In this document: piece after piece, positions 27,585 through 36,113 of the stretch
How positions within the stretch are numbered: position 1 is the stretch's first letter
Layout of the letters: every line of letters begins with the position of its first letter
From: Aeoliella mucimassa
Lineage (GTDB): Bacteria; Planctomycetota; Planctomycetia; Pirellulales; Lacipirellulaceae
Reading direction: 5' to 3'
DNA: 64,000 bases
NCBI RefSeq assembly: GCF_007748035.1
Contig: NZ_CP036278.1
Coordinates: 4,092,001 to 4,156,000, forward strand
The notes under the pieces: generated by a model
Seen by the model: the letters and a program-made list of their open reading frames with translations, nothing else
Told to the model about the DNA's origin: nothing
Database searches by the model: none
Translations under genes and position numbers: made by a program

Positions 27585-28262
27585 ATGCCTCCCCAAGCCT
27601 CCCCAGCCGACGCCCCCTCGATGGACGATACCCCCAAACGCCGCACGAGATATTCGCTCCGCACGTTGATGCTGGCCACCACGTTCGTTGGGATGGCCTT
27701 GGCGATTGCACTGCTAACGTTGGAAATCATCCCGTTGCGAGCCGAAGTCCAGCGACTCCACGACGAAGCGGGGTATTTGACGATTGATGATCCGACCAAG
27801 ATCCATGCGATTCAAGTGGAAACCGAGAGCCCGTTGGTTTGGAAGTGGAAGGTGTGGATACCGGAGGGCTCGGGTGTTGTTTGGCACAAAGCCATGGCTG
27901 GCACGATACCAGCCGCAACGGACCCTCTGCCAGAAAAAGGGGTTGGGTTCTCTCAAGAAGGTGGCGAGGAATTGCTCTTTACGGTCCGAGTTTACCAAGA
28001 TTTGTACGGCCAGTGGGTACTGGGGCACCAATTAGGCGGGAACAGTTCCTTCGTGAAACTATCGGATGACGACCTAGCGGCAATACGTGATACGACTGGG
28101 TGGTCTTCCCAGGGGGTTTGGGCGACTACGGTTACTTGTGACGCCGACAAACCGTTTATTTTAATGCGACGAAGTTACGCGCCTAGCAGCGGCGGTGGTA
28201 CGAATCTCCTGGGAGAGGGCCCCGGCATTTTGATTTGGCTGCGAATTACCGAGCAGAAGTAG
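27585..28262 (+). CDS. Membrane-anchored protein, paralogue family P (member 3)
   Basis: 225 residues. Basic KRRTRYSLRTLML leads into one transmembrane helix (about residues 27-48), then a linker LRAEVQRLHDEAG, and the family phrases IDDPTKIHAIQV and WKWKVWIPEG, ending ILIWLRITEQK. It is most like member 2. The ATG at 27621 (MDDTPKRR) is an equally possible start. Hairpin element B lies upstream in the same direction. Function unknown. Confidence 0.65.
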   Translation: MPPQASPADAPSMDDTPKRRTRYSLRTLMLATTFVGMALAIALLTLEIIPLRAEVQRLHDEAGYLTIDDPTKIHAIQVETESPLVWKWKVWIPEGSGVVWHKAMAGTIPAATDPLPEKGVGFSQEGGEELLFTVRVYQDLYGQWVLGHQLGGNSSFVKLSDDDLAAIRDTTGWSSQGVWATTVTCDADKPFILMRRSYAPSSGGGTNLLGEGPGILIWLRITEQK

Positions 28263-28280
28263 ATGCTGAGGATCAACCCC

Positions 28281-28305
28281 AGAGAGACGTGGCTCTCCAG
28301 CTAGG
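28281..28305 (+). repeat. Short hairpin repeat, copy 1
   Basis: 25 bp with GAGAG / CTCTC arms around ACGTGG, then AGCTAGG. It matches 29144-29168 in the fixed positions CGTGGCTC-N-CC-N-GCTAGG while both arms change together, which keeps the stem. It lies just after the stop of family P member 3. Confidence 0.5.
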
Positions 28306-28362
28306 GGTGCTACTAATTGCATGGCCGCTTTGCGTTTAGTTTTGGTACGTCGTAAACGACCC

Positions 28363-28596
28363 CTAGAGATACTTCACTCGCTCCCCAGCGCAAGGAATTC
28401 CAAAGGGAAGAAAAATTCTCTTCGACACTTTCTTGCCGTCTACAATAACTACCAGCTTCGCATTGCAGGGAGATATGGGGTCGCAATCGCCGCGAACGAT
28501 AACCTCGCTTGGTCCAACATGAGACAGGGGGATCTCCCGGTCACCGACAATTAGCCGTAACGTAACCGACGATGAATATCCACTGGTAACTGGCAT
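28363..28596 (-). CDS. Small protein, divergent partner of the mini-kinase
   Basis: 77 residues: a beta-strand pattern LRLIVGDREIPLSHVGP, an acidic turn with two Cys (GDCDPISPCNAKL), then VVIVDGKKVSKRIFLP and a basic end. I recall similar small planctomycete proteins but cannot name a family. Its ATG overlaps the ATG of the divergent kinase-like gene by two bases, so the starts share one short region. The alternative reading on the plus strand (28321-28554) looks less protein-like. Function unknown. Confidence 0.5.
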   Translation of the reverse strand: MPVTSGYSSSVTLRLIVGDREIPLSHVGPSEVIVRGDCDPISPCNAKLVVIVDGKKVSKRIFLPFGIPCAGERVKYL

Positions 28597-29098
28597 GTTC
28601 TTAGATGACTCAAAGTTGTTTGAGCGGGTAAAACTATATGCTCGGACTCACAACAGAATTGTAGCAGAACACAAAAAGCTGGGATATGGCAGCGACGGAA
28701 CGGTATGGAGATCGCGGGAAACGGCAATCAAAGCAATTCATCACGAATACAACTATCAAGTCGAGCGAGATAGTTACCTTCGGCTCAGGGAAGCAAACGT
28801 GAACTCCGTGGGAGAATTCGCCCTCCCGCGATTGTTAAACCATGACGACGATCTAATGATTATCGAGTTAGAAATCGTCGAGCCTCCATACATACTCGAC
28901 TTTGGGAAGGTGTATCTCGATATTCCACCGATATACTGGAATGACCAACAGATAAGAACAAATGCTTACGAAGAATGGCAGGAGCGTTTTGACAGTCATT
29001 GGGAGTCTGTCGCTGCAGCGATGGCATGGCTTGAGAGGCTAGGCATCTACTATGTCGACCCACGGCCGTCGAATATATGCACTGATGGGCTGGAGTAG
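28595..29098 (+). CDS. Mini protein-kinase-like protein
   Basis: 167 residues, far shorter than a normal kinase (about 260). Kinase-like marks: glycine loop LGYGSDGTVWRS (about 29-40), AIKAIHHEY with a candidate ATP lysine (about 45), a hinge-like MIIELEIVEPP (about 90), and a catalytic-loop-like YYVDPRPSNIC (about 151-161, Asp and Asn in the D-x-[RK]-x-x-N spacing). The chain stops only five residues after the Asn, so no activation segment or C-lobe follows. Similar short proteins occur in other planctomycetes as far as I recall. It may phosphorylate a small substrate or only bind nucleotide. The small gene on the other strand is a candidate partner. Confidence 0.6.
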   Translation: MFLDDSKLFERVKLYARTHNRIVAEHKKLGYGSDGTVWRSRETAIKAIHHEYNYQVERDSYLRLREANVNSVGEFALPRLLNHDDDLMIIELEIVEPPYILDFGKVYLDIPPIYWNDQQIRTNAYEEWQERFDSHWESVAAAMAWLERLGIYYVDPRPSNICTDGLE

Positions 29099-29143
29099 GC
29101 TCTTCTCTTCTTAAGAGCTGGAAGAGTCCACTCTGCCAATTCC

Positions 29144-29168
29144 GGCGAGGCGTGGCTCGCCGGCTAGG
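29144..29168 (+). repeat. Short hairpin repeat, copy 2
   Basis: 25 bp with a 6-bp stem GGCGAG / CTCGCC around GCGTGG, followed by GGCTAGG. Second copy of the repeat at 28281-28305, here between the mini-kinase gene and a 22-codon ORF. Confidence 0.5.
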
Positions 29169-29178
29169 AAAGGAAACA

Positions 29179-29247
29179 ATGGATTACCGGATGTACCTGC
29201 GACGCGAGTATGAGTATTACCTCGAAAATCGGAACCATTCGTCATGA
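29179..29247 (+). CDS. 22-residue ORF coupled to family P member 4
   Basis: ATG at 29179 follows AGGAAAGGAAACA, a good ribosome site, and encodes a Tyr/Arg-rich peptide of 22 residues ending at a TGA that overlaps the next ATG (ATGA at 29244-29247). It could be a leader peptide that feeds ribosomes to the next gene, or a small gene of its own. Only the ribosome site and overlap support it; it is too short to judge by composition. Confidence 0.35.
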   Translation: MDYRMYLRREYEYYLENRNHSS

Positions 29248-29891
29248 CAGACGCTGCACTCCATCTCGAAAAGCAACAATCACTCCGCTCGCGACTGCTG
29301 ATCGCAACGCTTGTGGTCGCTGGGTTCGCTCTCGTGCTGCTTGTGGCTACCGCGGTTCTTCCGCCAGGTAACTCCGCAGGGCTGGTGAGTCAGGAGCCTC
29401 CGACACTCACTATCACGGATCCCAGCCTGCTTCATGCTACCTGCGTGGAAAGTTATCGTCCTTGGCGGTGGAAATGGCAAATTTACGTTCCGGCTACGAA
29501 AGGCACGGTCGCATTACGCTTAAAGGCCGCCCCCACGACGAACGAACGAGCGTCGAACGATATTATCCAACTCGATGCCTCCAAGCCGTTTCGAGGAGAA
29601 TTGGTCGTGCAGGTCTCCAAACAGGTAGGCATACCCCAAGTGGAGCTAATGCTAACCGAACATAAACTGGGCCACTTAGAGACGAAGATAATCGACACTT
29701 GGCTAACTGAGGAATTCACGCAGGCGCTGCTCGATGATCGCTTCGAGGTGCAGGTGGCCGGAGAGAGAATCACCGCAACTAGCGAAAGGTACCACCCCTT
29801 CTCGCTACTGGAATTAAGTTGCCAGGAAGCTTCTGGAGTCGAATCGTCCGAGAACCCAGGCAGCAAGGTGTCGGTAGTGCTTGAATATTAA
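29244..29891 (+). CDS. Membrane-anchored protein, paralogue family P (member 4, divergent)
   Basis: 215 residues: one transmembrane helix (about residues 15-38), then ITDPSLLHATCV and WRWKWQIYVPA, which match the family P phrases, but the C-terminal half differs from the other three and lacks the final LIW phrase. It starts at an ATG overlapping the stop of a 22-codon ORF. Function unknown. It is the most diverged copy and may be the oldest duplicate or one recombined with another domain. Confidence 0.6.
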   Translation: MTDAALHLEKQQSLRSRLLIATLVVAGFALVLLVATAVLPPGNSAGLVSQEPPTLTITDPSLLHATCVESYRPWRWKWQIYVPATKGTVALRLKAAPTTNERASNDIIQLDASKPFRGELVVQVSKQVGIPQVELMLTEHKLGHLETKIIDTWLTEEFTQALLDDRFEVQVAGERITATSERYHPFSLLELSCQEASGVESSENPGSKVSVVLEY

Positions 29892-30008
29892 GAACGAGGG
29901 TTTTTGGCCGGTTTTGCTTGGTTTTTGGCCCCCGTCGAGCAAACTCCCCCAAATTGTTAGACTAACGGGTCTTTCCAGCTCCCCGACCCCTGACCCCCCA
30001 TCCCTCCG

Positions 30009-31487
30009 TTGCCTAAAGACTTTCTCAAAGACGCGAAATCGCGCTACGACGTCGTTGTGATTGGTGCCGGCCTGGCCGGGCTTACCGCGGCCAACATCCT
30101 CGCCCGGCAGGGTCGCTCTGTGCTGCTGCTCGAACAGCACTACAAGCTTGGCGGCATGGCCACGTGGTTCAAGCGCCCTGGCGGACACATTTTCGATGTC
30201 TCGTTGCACGGGTTCCCCTATGGCATGGTGAAGAGTTGCCGGCGGTACTGGTCGAAGGAAATCGCCGACTCCATCGTGCAGCTCGACGGCGTACGGTTCG
30301 ACAATCCGATGTTCTCGCTGTGGACCTCGTTCACTCGAGAGGACTTCACGAATCAACTGATCGAGAAGTTCAACGTCGCGCCGGAGCGGGTGCACGCCTT
30401 CTTCGACAAGGCCCGCGGCATGAACTTCTACGACGACCAGGCGACCACCACGCGGGAGCTGTTCGACGAGTTCTTCCCCGGCCGCGAAGACGTGATTCGG
30501 CTGCTGATGGAGCCGATTACCTACGCGAATGGTTCCACGCTCGAAGACCCGGCCATTAGCTACGGCATCGTGTTCAGCAACTTCATGTCGAAGGGGGTGT
30601 TCACGTTCCAGGGTGGTACCGACCGACTGATCGGCCTGATGGAGCAGGAACTCAAGAACAACGGAGTCACCATCGCCATTAACTGCGACGTGAAGAAGAT
30701 CAACCTCAACCACGGCGCGATCGCCTCGGTGGAAGTCGACGCCAAGGGAGCGACGCACACCATCGATTGCGACGCGGTGGTGTCGAACGCCAACCTGAAG
30801 GCGACCATCTTCAACCTGGTAGGCGAGGAGAAGTTCGACAAGAACTTCATCGACGACGCCCGCGCGGTGCGGCTCAACAATAGCAGCACGCAGGTGTACA
30901 TGGCCCTGAAGGAAGACGATCGGCTCGACGTGAAGGAGCTCGGCGACCTGCTGTTCAGCAGCACCGCGCCGTACTTCCGCACCGAGGCCTTGCTGTCGCG
31001 CGACATCACGAGCCGCACTTACTCGTTCTACTACCCGAAGACCCGCCCCGACGCCCCGCCGCGGTGCATGATCGTGAGCAGCACGAACGCCAACTTCGAC
31101 GACTGGGCGAACCTGCCGAAGGAAGAGTACGAAGCGAGCAAGCAGGACCTCTGCGAGACGACGCTCGACGCCCTGGAGGCCTACGTACCGAACGTCCGCG
31201 AGCGAGTGGTACACGTCGAAGCGTCGACGCCAGTGACGTTCAAGCACTATACCGCCCACCTGGCGGGGGCGAGCTTCGGCACCAAGTTCGAAGGCCTGGC
31301 GGTGAGCCGCGCGCTGCCGCAGCAAATCTCCGGCCTGTACCACGCGGGGAGTGTCGGCATCATCATGAGCGGCTGGCTCGGCGCCATGAACTACGGCGTG
31401 ATCGTCGCCAACGAAGTCGACAACCAGCTGATGAACTGCAACTCGCGATCGACTGCCGAGGTGGAGCAGGAACTGGCCAAGGAGTAG
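30009..31487 (+). CDS. FAD-dependent oxidoreductase (phytoene desaturase/CrtI-like)
   Basis: 492 residues. The N-terminal dinucleotide site [20 protein letters not shown] (about 17-36) and [13 protein letters not shown] are followed by a substrate domain and the C-terminal FAD motif [18 protein letters not shown] (about 440-460). This is the CrtI/phytoene dehydrogenase layout, used for carotenoid, squalene or retinol-type substrates. No carotenoid gene is nearby, so the substrate is open. The start is a TTG at 30009; the first in-frame ATG would remove the FAD loop. An IS427-type element lies 48 bp after the stop. Confidence 0.85.
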   Translation: MPKDFLKDAKSRYDVVVIGAGLAGLTAANILARQGRSVLLLEQHYKLGGMATWFKRPGGHIFDVSLHGFPYGMVKSCRRYWSKEIADSIVQLDGVRFDNPMFSLWTSFTREDFTNQLIEKFNVAPERVHAFFDKARGMNFYDDQATTTRELFDEFFPGREDVIRLLMEPITYANGSTLEDPAISYGIVFSNFMSKGVFTFQGGTDRLIGLMEQELKNNGVTIAINCDVKKINLNHGAIASVEVDAKGATHTIDCDAVVSNANLKATIFNLVGEEKFDKNFIDDARAVRLNNSSTQVYMALKEDDRLDVKELGDLLFSSTAPYFRTEALLSRDITSRTYSFYYPKTRPDAPPRCMIVSSTNANFDDWANLPKEEYEASKQDLCETTLDALEAYVPNVRERVVHVEASTPVTFKHYTAHLAGASFGTKFEGLAVSRALPQQISGLYHAGSVGIIMSGWLGAMNYGVIVANEVDNQLMNCNSRSTAEVEQELAKE

Positions 31488-31534
31488 TTTGAGTTGGAGG
31501 TTGGCTGTTGGGGGTTGGAAGTTGGGAACACTAG

Positions 31535-32380
31535 GTCGTGTTGACATTCATGCCAAGCTGATCATGAGTGACGCCAGGCAGAGGAATCCATCGTAGTTTC
31601 GATCAGTTTTATCGTATCGTGTAGCGACCCTACGGTAGTGTTTTAACCGGTTGAAGAACCGCTCCACGACATTTCGGAGTTTATAGCGTGTGCGATCGTA
31701 CCTTTTCTGTCGAAACCCACGGCGAGTCGGAATCACCGGCTTCGCGCCTTGGCGACGAATCTGATCGCGAAACCAATGGCAATCATACCCTTTGTCGGCG
31801 ACGACGTATTCGGGAGTTAGTCCTTCCAGCAGCGTTTCTGCTTGGTGCATGTCGTGTCGGTTGCCACCCGTCAAAGTCAGACGAACCGGGCGGCCATCGC
31901 CCGTTACCGCGGCGTGGACTTTCGTTCCCCAACCTCCGCGCGAGCGGCCCATGGCTTCGCCACCGAGCCCCCTTTTACGCCCGCTGCGTGTTGATGGGCT
32001 CGGACCGTTGTCGAGTCGAGTAGCAAGTGCTCCAAGTCGGGCTCTTCGCCCAGAGTCTCCAAGACTTGCCGCCAGACGCCACGCTTGCACCATCGATTGA
32101 AACGCTGAAATACCGAATTCCAAGGGCCAAAGCGAGTGGGAAGATCGCGCCACGGCGCGCCTGTGCGGGCGATCCACAACACCGCGTTCACGAACCGACG
32201 ATTGCTCGCCGCGGTTCGACCGGGATCGCCGGATTTGCCAGGCAAATGGCCTCGAATCTTCAACCATTGTTCGTCTGTCAGTTCGTGCCGTCGCATCTAT
32301 TCGCTCCTCCATGAGCAGGTAGGGGACGACACCGTGATACCATTTCGACAAAATCTACGCTACATAAATGTCAACACGAC
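31535..32380 (-). mobile_element. IS5-family (IS427-type) insertion sequence
   Basis: 846 bp. Inverted ends share GTCGTGTTGACATT and are flanked by a 4-bp duplication CTAG (31531-31534 and 32381-32384); a TA duplication with longer ends is an equivalent reading. The transposase is encoded on the minus strand in two overlapping frames. The element sits between the FAD oxidoreductase gene and the DUF2007 gene, 50 bp before the latter, and disrupts no gene. Confidence 0.9.
31548..32296 (-). CDS. IS5-family transposase made by -1 frameshift
   Basis: Frame A (32296 to 31904, 130 residues) begins MRRHELTDEQWLKIRGHLPG and ends soon after VRAHQHAAGVKGG. Frame B continues GGEAMGRSRGGWGTKVHA... to the stop at 31548, with GNRHDMHQAETL, VVADKGYDC and the C-terminal RNVVERFFNRLKHYRRVATRYDKT segment. 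The junction carries A_AAA_GGG (31976-31970, minus strand) in the correct phase for -1 slippage, joining the DDE halves into a protein of about 249 residues. This is the known expression mode for several IS5 elements. Confidence 0.85.
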
Positions 32381-32433
32381 CTAGTGTCGATTAGCGAGGA
32401 TTAGTGTTCCCACAACTCCACTGCCCATAAAGC

Positions 32434-32883
32434 ATGAACGACGAGAATCCCTACAAGTCGCCTGAGACGCGGGCGGATAGTGACTACTCTGAATCGGAGT
32501 CGGACTCGCAGTCCGGGGAGTTTGGCGAAGAACGCTTGGTGAAGTTAACGTCGTATTCGACGATTGCCGAAGCCCAGTTGTGCCAGGCTGTTTTGCAGCA
32601 GGAGGGGATCGACTGCTTTCTGGAGAACGAAGCATCGGTCGGTGTGAACTGGCTTTGGTCGAATGCACTGGGTGGTGTCAAACTGTTAGTACCCCACGAA
32701 CAGCTTGAGGCCGCAACCACGCTGCTCGAGAGTGTGCAGTTAACAGAGAGTGCAAAACAAGACCTTGGCGACATTACTTTCGAGTGCGAAGACTGCGGCG
32801 CACAAATCACCTTCCCCGGCGAGCGCCGCGGCAAGACCGAGACCTGCCCCAAGTGCCATGAGTACGTCGACGTGCCGGAGTAG
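32434..32883 (+). CDS. DUF2007 protein with C-terminal zinc ribbon
   Basis: 149 residues. N-terminus MNDENPYKSPETRAD, an acidic Ser/Glu linker, then a DUF2007 domain (about 35-105: LTSYSTIAEAQLCQAVLQQEG, DCFLENE, VKLLVPHEQLEAA). The last 40 residues carry CEDC and CPKC, a four-Cys zinc ribbon. DUF2007 is described as a putative signal-transducing domain, but the biochemical role is unknown. A terminator-like hairpin follows at 33006-33047. Confidence 0.8.
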   Translation: MNDENPYKSPETRADSDYSESESDSQSGEFGEERLVKLTSYSTIAEAQLCQAVLQQEGIDCFLENEASVGVNWLWSNALGGVKLLVPHEQLEAATTLLESVQLTESAKQDLGDITFECEDCGAQITFPGERRGKTETCPKCHEYVDVPE

Positions 32884-33005
32884 GGTGCGATGAGGGAACA
32901 CGAATCGACGCTGATCTTCGCCAATCGAATCGATCCGCGTCTTTCAGCGGTCATCAGCGGTTTTCCAAATCCCCGATAGCCGCCAAGTCGGTCCGGGCTT
33001 ACACT

Positions 33006-33047
33006 AGGGGGCCCTACCGTATTGCCTTCCCGGGCCCCCTTTGTTTT
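33006..33047 (+). terminator. Intrinsic terminator
   Basis: Stem AGGGGGCCC / GGGCCCCCT around a 17-base loop, directly followed by TTGTTTT. Located about 125 bp after the DUF2007 gene and before fabZ. Confidence 0.7.
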
Positions 33048-33128
33048 CTCCCAGCTCATTCGTTGGCTTGCCGGGCCATTGCCTGCGGGCGAAACGAGCC
33101 TGAGTCCCTCCGCGCTTAACCGAGAATC

Positions 33129-33566
33129 ATGTCGCTAGAACAAATCAAAGCCGCTATTCCGCATCGTGAGCCGTTTTTGCTGATCGACGAGATCGTGGAG
33201 CAAGAGGAGAACCGTATTGTTTGCCGGAAGAAATTCTCTGGCGCGGAGTTCTGGTACGCCGGGCACTACCCCGACTATCCGATCACCCCTGGCGTAATTT
33301 TGTGCGAAGCGAGCATGCAGGCCGGCGCCGTGTTATTATCTAAGCACGCTGCCGACAAGCCGGGGGCGGTGCCCGTGGCCACGCGGGCCAACAACGTTCA
33401 GTTTCGCGATATGGTTCTGCCGAACAGCGAGGTCAACATCGAAGTCGAATTGACCGAGCGGCTAGCCGATGCGTTTTTCCTGAAAGCAAAAGTTACCAAC
33501 GTCACGAGTGGCAAGCTCGCCTGTCGATTCGAGTTCGCCTGCACCCTGACCAATCCACCACAATGA
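33129..33566 (+). CDS. fabZ: 3-hydroxyacyl-ACP dehydratase (FabZ/FabA-like hotdog)
   Basis: 145 residues with the FabZ active-site phrase AGHYPDYPITPGVILCEASMQAG, containing the catalytic His (GHYP) and Glu (CEA). The start IPHREPFLLIDEI is the normal FabZ N-terminus. It dehydrates 3-hydroxyacyl-ACP in fatty acid elongation. It is not next to lpxA or fabH as in classical operons, and is followed with a 4-bp overlap by a DUF1080 gene, so it may be a second specialised dehydratase. Confidence 0.85.
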   Translation: MSLEQIKAAIPHREPFLLIDEIVEQEENRIVCRKKFSGAEFWYAGHYPDYPITPGVILCEASMQAGAVLLSKHAADKPGAVPVATRANNVQFRDMVLPNSEVNIEVELTERLADAFFLKAKVTNVTSGKLACRFEFACTLTNPPQ

Positions 33567-34288
33567 GGTACGTCATGCGTTATTTGCTAAGCCTGTTGAT
33601 GCTTGCCGTTGCTACCACCGCTTTGGCCGAGACTCCCGAAACCATGCCCGAGGGCTTTACCTCGTTGTTCGAAGGCAAGGACCTCGAAGGCTGGGTTGGC
33701 GGCACCACGATCGATCCGGAAAAGATCACCGAGAAGCAGCAAGCGGAGTGGGATAGCCAGGTGCCGGAGCACTGGAGCATCGATGGCGACCAGATCGTCT
33801 CCGATGGCCACGGGCCGCATTTGGTGACCGACAAGAAGTACGGCGATTTCGAGATGTACATCGATTGGAATCTGGCCCCCAAGGGCGACAGCGGCATCTA
33901 CCTGCGCGACTGCCCACAGATTCAGATCTGGGATCCTGAGAACGAAGCCGCCCACGTGCATGGCTCCGACAAAGGTTCCGGAGCCTTGTGGAACAACCAA
34001 AAGGCCGAGAAGTGGCCGCTGATGAAAGCCGACAAGCCGTGCGGCGAGTGGAATCGCATGTACGTCCGCATGGTCGGCCCGTACGTAAAGGTGGTGCTGA
34101 ACGACCAGTTGGTGGTCGACGACGTGCTGCTCGAAAACTACTACGATCGCAGCAAGCCCGTGCCAGCCGAAGGACGCATCCAACTGCAAACCCATGGCAG
34201 CGAAACCCGTTTCCGCAACATCTGGGTCCGCGAACTCGATAAAGACGAAAGCGCCAAGCTGCTCGAGGAAATCGAGAGCAAGCAGTAG
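33563..34288 (+). CDS. DUF1080 protein (LamG-type, secreted)
   Basis: 241 residues with a signal peptide (LLSLLMLAVATTALA) and the family run FTSLFEGKDLEGWVGG, YGDFEMYIDWNLAP, GDSGIYLRDCPQIQIWD and GSETRFRNIWVREL. It is a full-length DUF1080/3-keto-disaccharide hydrolase-like protein. The ATG at 33563 overlaps the fabZ stop; MRYLLSLL at 33575 is the alternative start with a cleaner signal peptide. Role probably in polysaccharide breakdown. Confidence 0.88.
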   Translation: MRYVMRYLLSLLMLAVATTALAETPETMPEGFTSLFEGKDLEGWVGGTTIDPEKITEKQQAEWDSQVPEHWSIDGDQIVSDGHGPHLVTDKKYGDFEMYIDWNLAPKGDSGIYLRDCPQIQIWDPENEAAHVHGSDKGSGALWNNQKAEKWPLMKADKPCGEWNRMYVRMVGPYVKVVLNDQLVVDDVLLENYYDRSKPVPAEGRIQLQTHGSETRFRNIWVRELDKDESAKLLEEIESKQ

Positions 34289-34434
34289 CCGCCTGCGACG
34301 TCTCGTCGCGCGGATGGCCATCGAGCGCTACGCTCCTCGCACAATCTGCCCGAAGCCGAAGACGATGTCCGCATCGCCTACTCGGCTTCGGGTTGTTGCG
34401 CGTTCTACTTTGTGAATCCACGACGACATCGGCG

Positions 34435-34971
34435 ATGGACAACAATCCCTACGCGGCGTCAAACACATTGCCAACGCCTGAGGTTTCTGCCCCGCCAGGG
34501 CGGTGTCCTACCAAATGCGTTTATGGCGGCTTGGTAACCATTTACACCATCGCTTGGGGAGCGATCTCAGGCTGGATTGGGCTACACGTTCTGGCAGTGC
34601 TCTGCACTTGGTTCAATCTACCGGGATTGCTCACGCTTCAGCATGGAGAAGGACTGTTTCACCTTCTGTTTTTCCTGCTGTCGATCGTTGGTGGAATGGT
34701 GCTCGGGTGGAGCACCCGTCGGAGCTCTACGTGGCATCGCATTTGTATCTGGGGTGGGAGCATGGCTGTGCCGCTCTTTGCATGCGGATATGCATACAAG
34801 GTCTATCTGGTTCAACCATTCCTTGGTATCGAACATGTATTATTGTTTGATCTCATTACTGTCGACCTACTTGTCTGGACCATCGCCGGCGGTGTTGTGA
34901 TGCTGTCCGGGATGCTAGGCTGGGCGATTCGTTCCACACACCGCGTCCTGCGAGTTCCCCCCCTCCCCTAG
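34435..34971 (+). CDS. Multi-pass membrane protein of unknown function
   Basis: 178 residues from the ATG at 34435 (MDNNPYAAS, a planctomycete-style N-terminus also seen in other membrane proteins). Four hydrophobic helices: about 31-55, 70-90, 100-118 and 132-155. No catalytic motif or family. The 14 codons upstream in frame are not needed. It is 33 bp before fabI. Confidence 0.6.
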   Translation: MDNNPYAASNTLPTPEVSAPPGRCPTKCVYGGLVTIYTIAWGAISGWIGLHVLAVLCTWFNLPGLLTLQHGEGLFHLLFFLLSIVGGMVLGWSTRRSSTWHRICIWGGSMAVPLFACGYAYKVYLVQPFLGIEHVLLFDLITVDLLVWTIAGGVVMLSGMLGWAIRSTHRVLRVPPLP

Positions 34972-35004
34972 CCCTCCCTCGCCGCAAGGACTGGGAGCGA
35001 CGCC

Positions 35005-35832
35005 ATGCCGACCGATTTCCTACAACTTGCTGGTAAAACTGTCCTGGTCACTGGGGTGGCCAATCGCAAAAGCGTTGCCTGGCACATCGCCGAGCAACTC
35101 TCGCAGGCCGATTGTCGCGTGTTGTTTTCCGTACGCAGCGACGCCCGGCGGGAGCAAATTGCTCCCCTCGTAGAAAAAAAATTAGGGGGCTCTCCCGACG
35201 ACATCCTGGTGTGCGACGTCGAGCACGAGGACCAAATCGTTCGGCTTGCCGAACAGGTAGCCGAGCGGTGCGATCAACTCGACGGTTTGGTGCACTCGAT
35301 CGCGTTCGCCGATTATGAAGATGGCATGAAGCCGTTCCACGAGACCTCGAAGCGGGCGATGCTGCGAACGTTCGACATCTCGTGCTACTCGCTGGTGTCG
35401 CTCTCCAACGCACTGAAGCATCAACTCGCGAAAGACGCTTCGGTAGTAACGATCACAATTTCCACCACCCGCATGGCAAGCGAAAACTACGGATTTATGG
35501 CTCCAATTAAGGCAGCGCTCGATTCGTCGCTGGCCTTTTTAGCAAAAAGTTTTAGCAATTTTAGTGAAATTCGCTTTAACGGGGTCGCCGCCGGTTTACT
35601 GAAGACTTCCGCCTCGGCCGGCATCCCTGGCTACGTCGACAGCTACTTATTTGCCGAGCAGGCGACGCTCCGGCACCGGGCAGTGTCCACCGCCGAAGTC
35701 GCTTCTACGGCGGTTTTTCTGCTAAGTCCTCGCTCCGCAGGCATCAATACGCAGCGAATTGTGGTGGATGCAGGAATGGAAACCAACTATTTCGATGCCG
35801 ATATCGTCCGGCGGCACCTTGAGGGGTCGTAG
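35005..35832 (+). CDS. fabI: Enoyl-ACP reductase (FabI-like)
   Basis: 275 residues. NAD-binding [16 protein letters not shown] (G-x5-S-x-A, about 13-28), then [10 protein letters not shown], and the catalytic Y-x6-K in [12 protein letters not shown] (about 165-175). The C-terminus [16 protein letters not shown] fits FabI. It reduces trans-2-enoyl-ACP with NADH in the last step of fatty acid elongation. It lies with fabZ (33129) and KAS III (37769) in a loose lipid-synthesis neighbourhood but not in a tight operon. Confidence 0.88.
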   Translation: MPTDFLQLAGKTVLVTGVANRKSVAWHIAEQLSQADCRVLFSVRSDARREQIAPLVEKKLGGSPDDILVCDVEHEDQIVRLAEQVAERCDQLDGLVHSIAFADYEDGMKPFHETSKRAMLRTFDISCYSLVSLSNALKHQLAKDASVVTITISTTRMASENYGFMAPIKAALDSSLAFLAKSFSNFSEIRFNGVAAGLLKTSASAGIPGYVDSYLFAEQATLRHRAVSTAEVASTAVFLLSPRSAGINTQRIVVDAGMETNYFDADIVRRHLEGS

Positions 35833-36113
35833 CGGTTAGGCCTGGGATCGGGGGCCCGACACCATATTCCTAAGTGAAATCTACTGGAAGAGTTAGGACG
35901 TCCGTGCTATCGTGATAGATGAGAGGAGTACTGCATTGCTGGCAATGGTAGGTCCTTGCCACCCCTCTTCCAGTCGTACTGGCAGAGGTCCCCAGCACAG
36001 AGCACATGCGCAGGGCGGCGCGAAGGGGCCCGGCCTGACGAGTTGTTAGCTCGCGCGTACGACTACGGAACAGACTTATCCAGGCGGCCGACAATCCTAA
36101 GCCCCCCCCATCG

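Noticed and set aside
29814-31547. 577-codon minus-strand frame opposite the FAD oxidoreductase gene
   Set aside because: Antisense shadow; no motif, while the plus strand has both FAD motifs.
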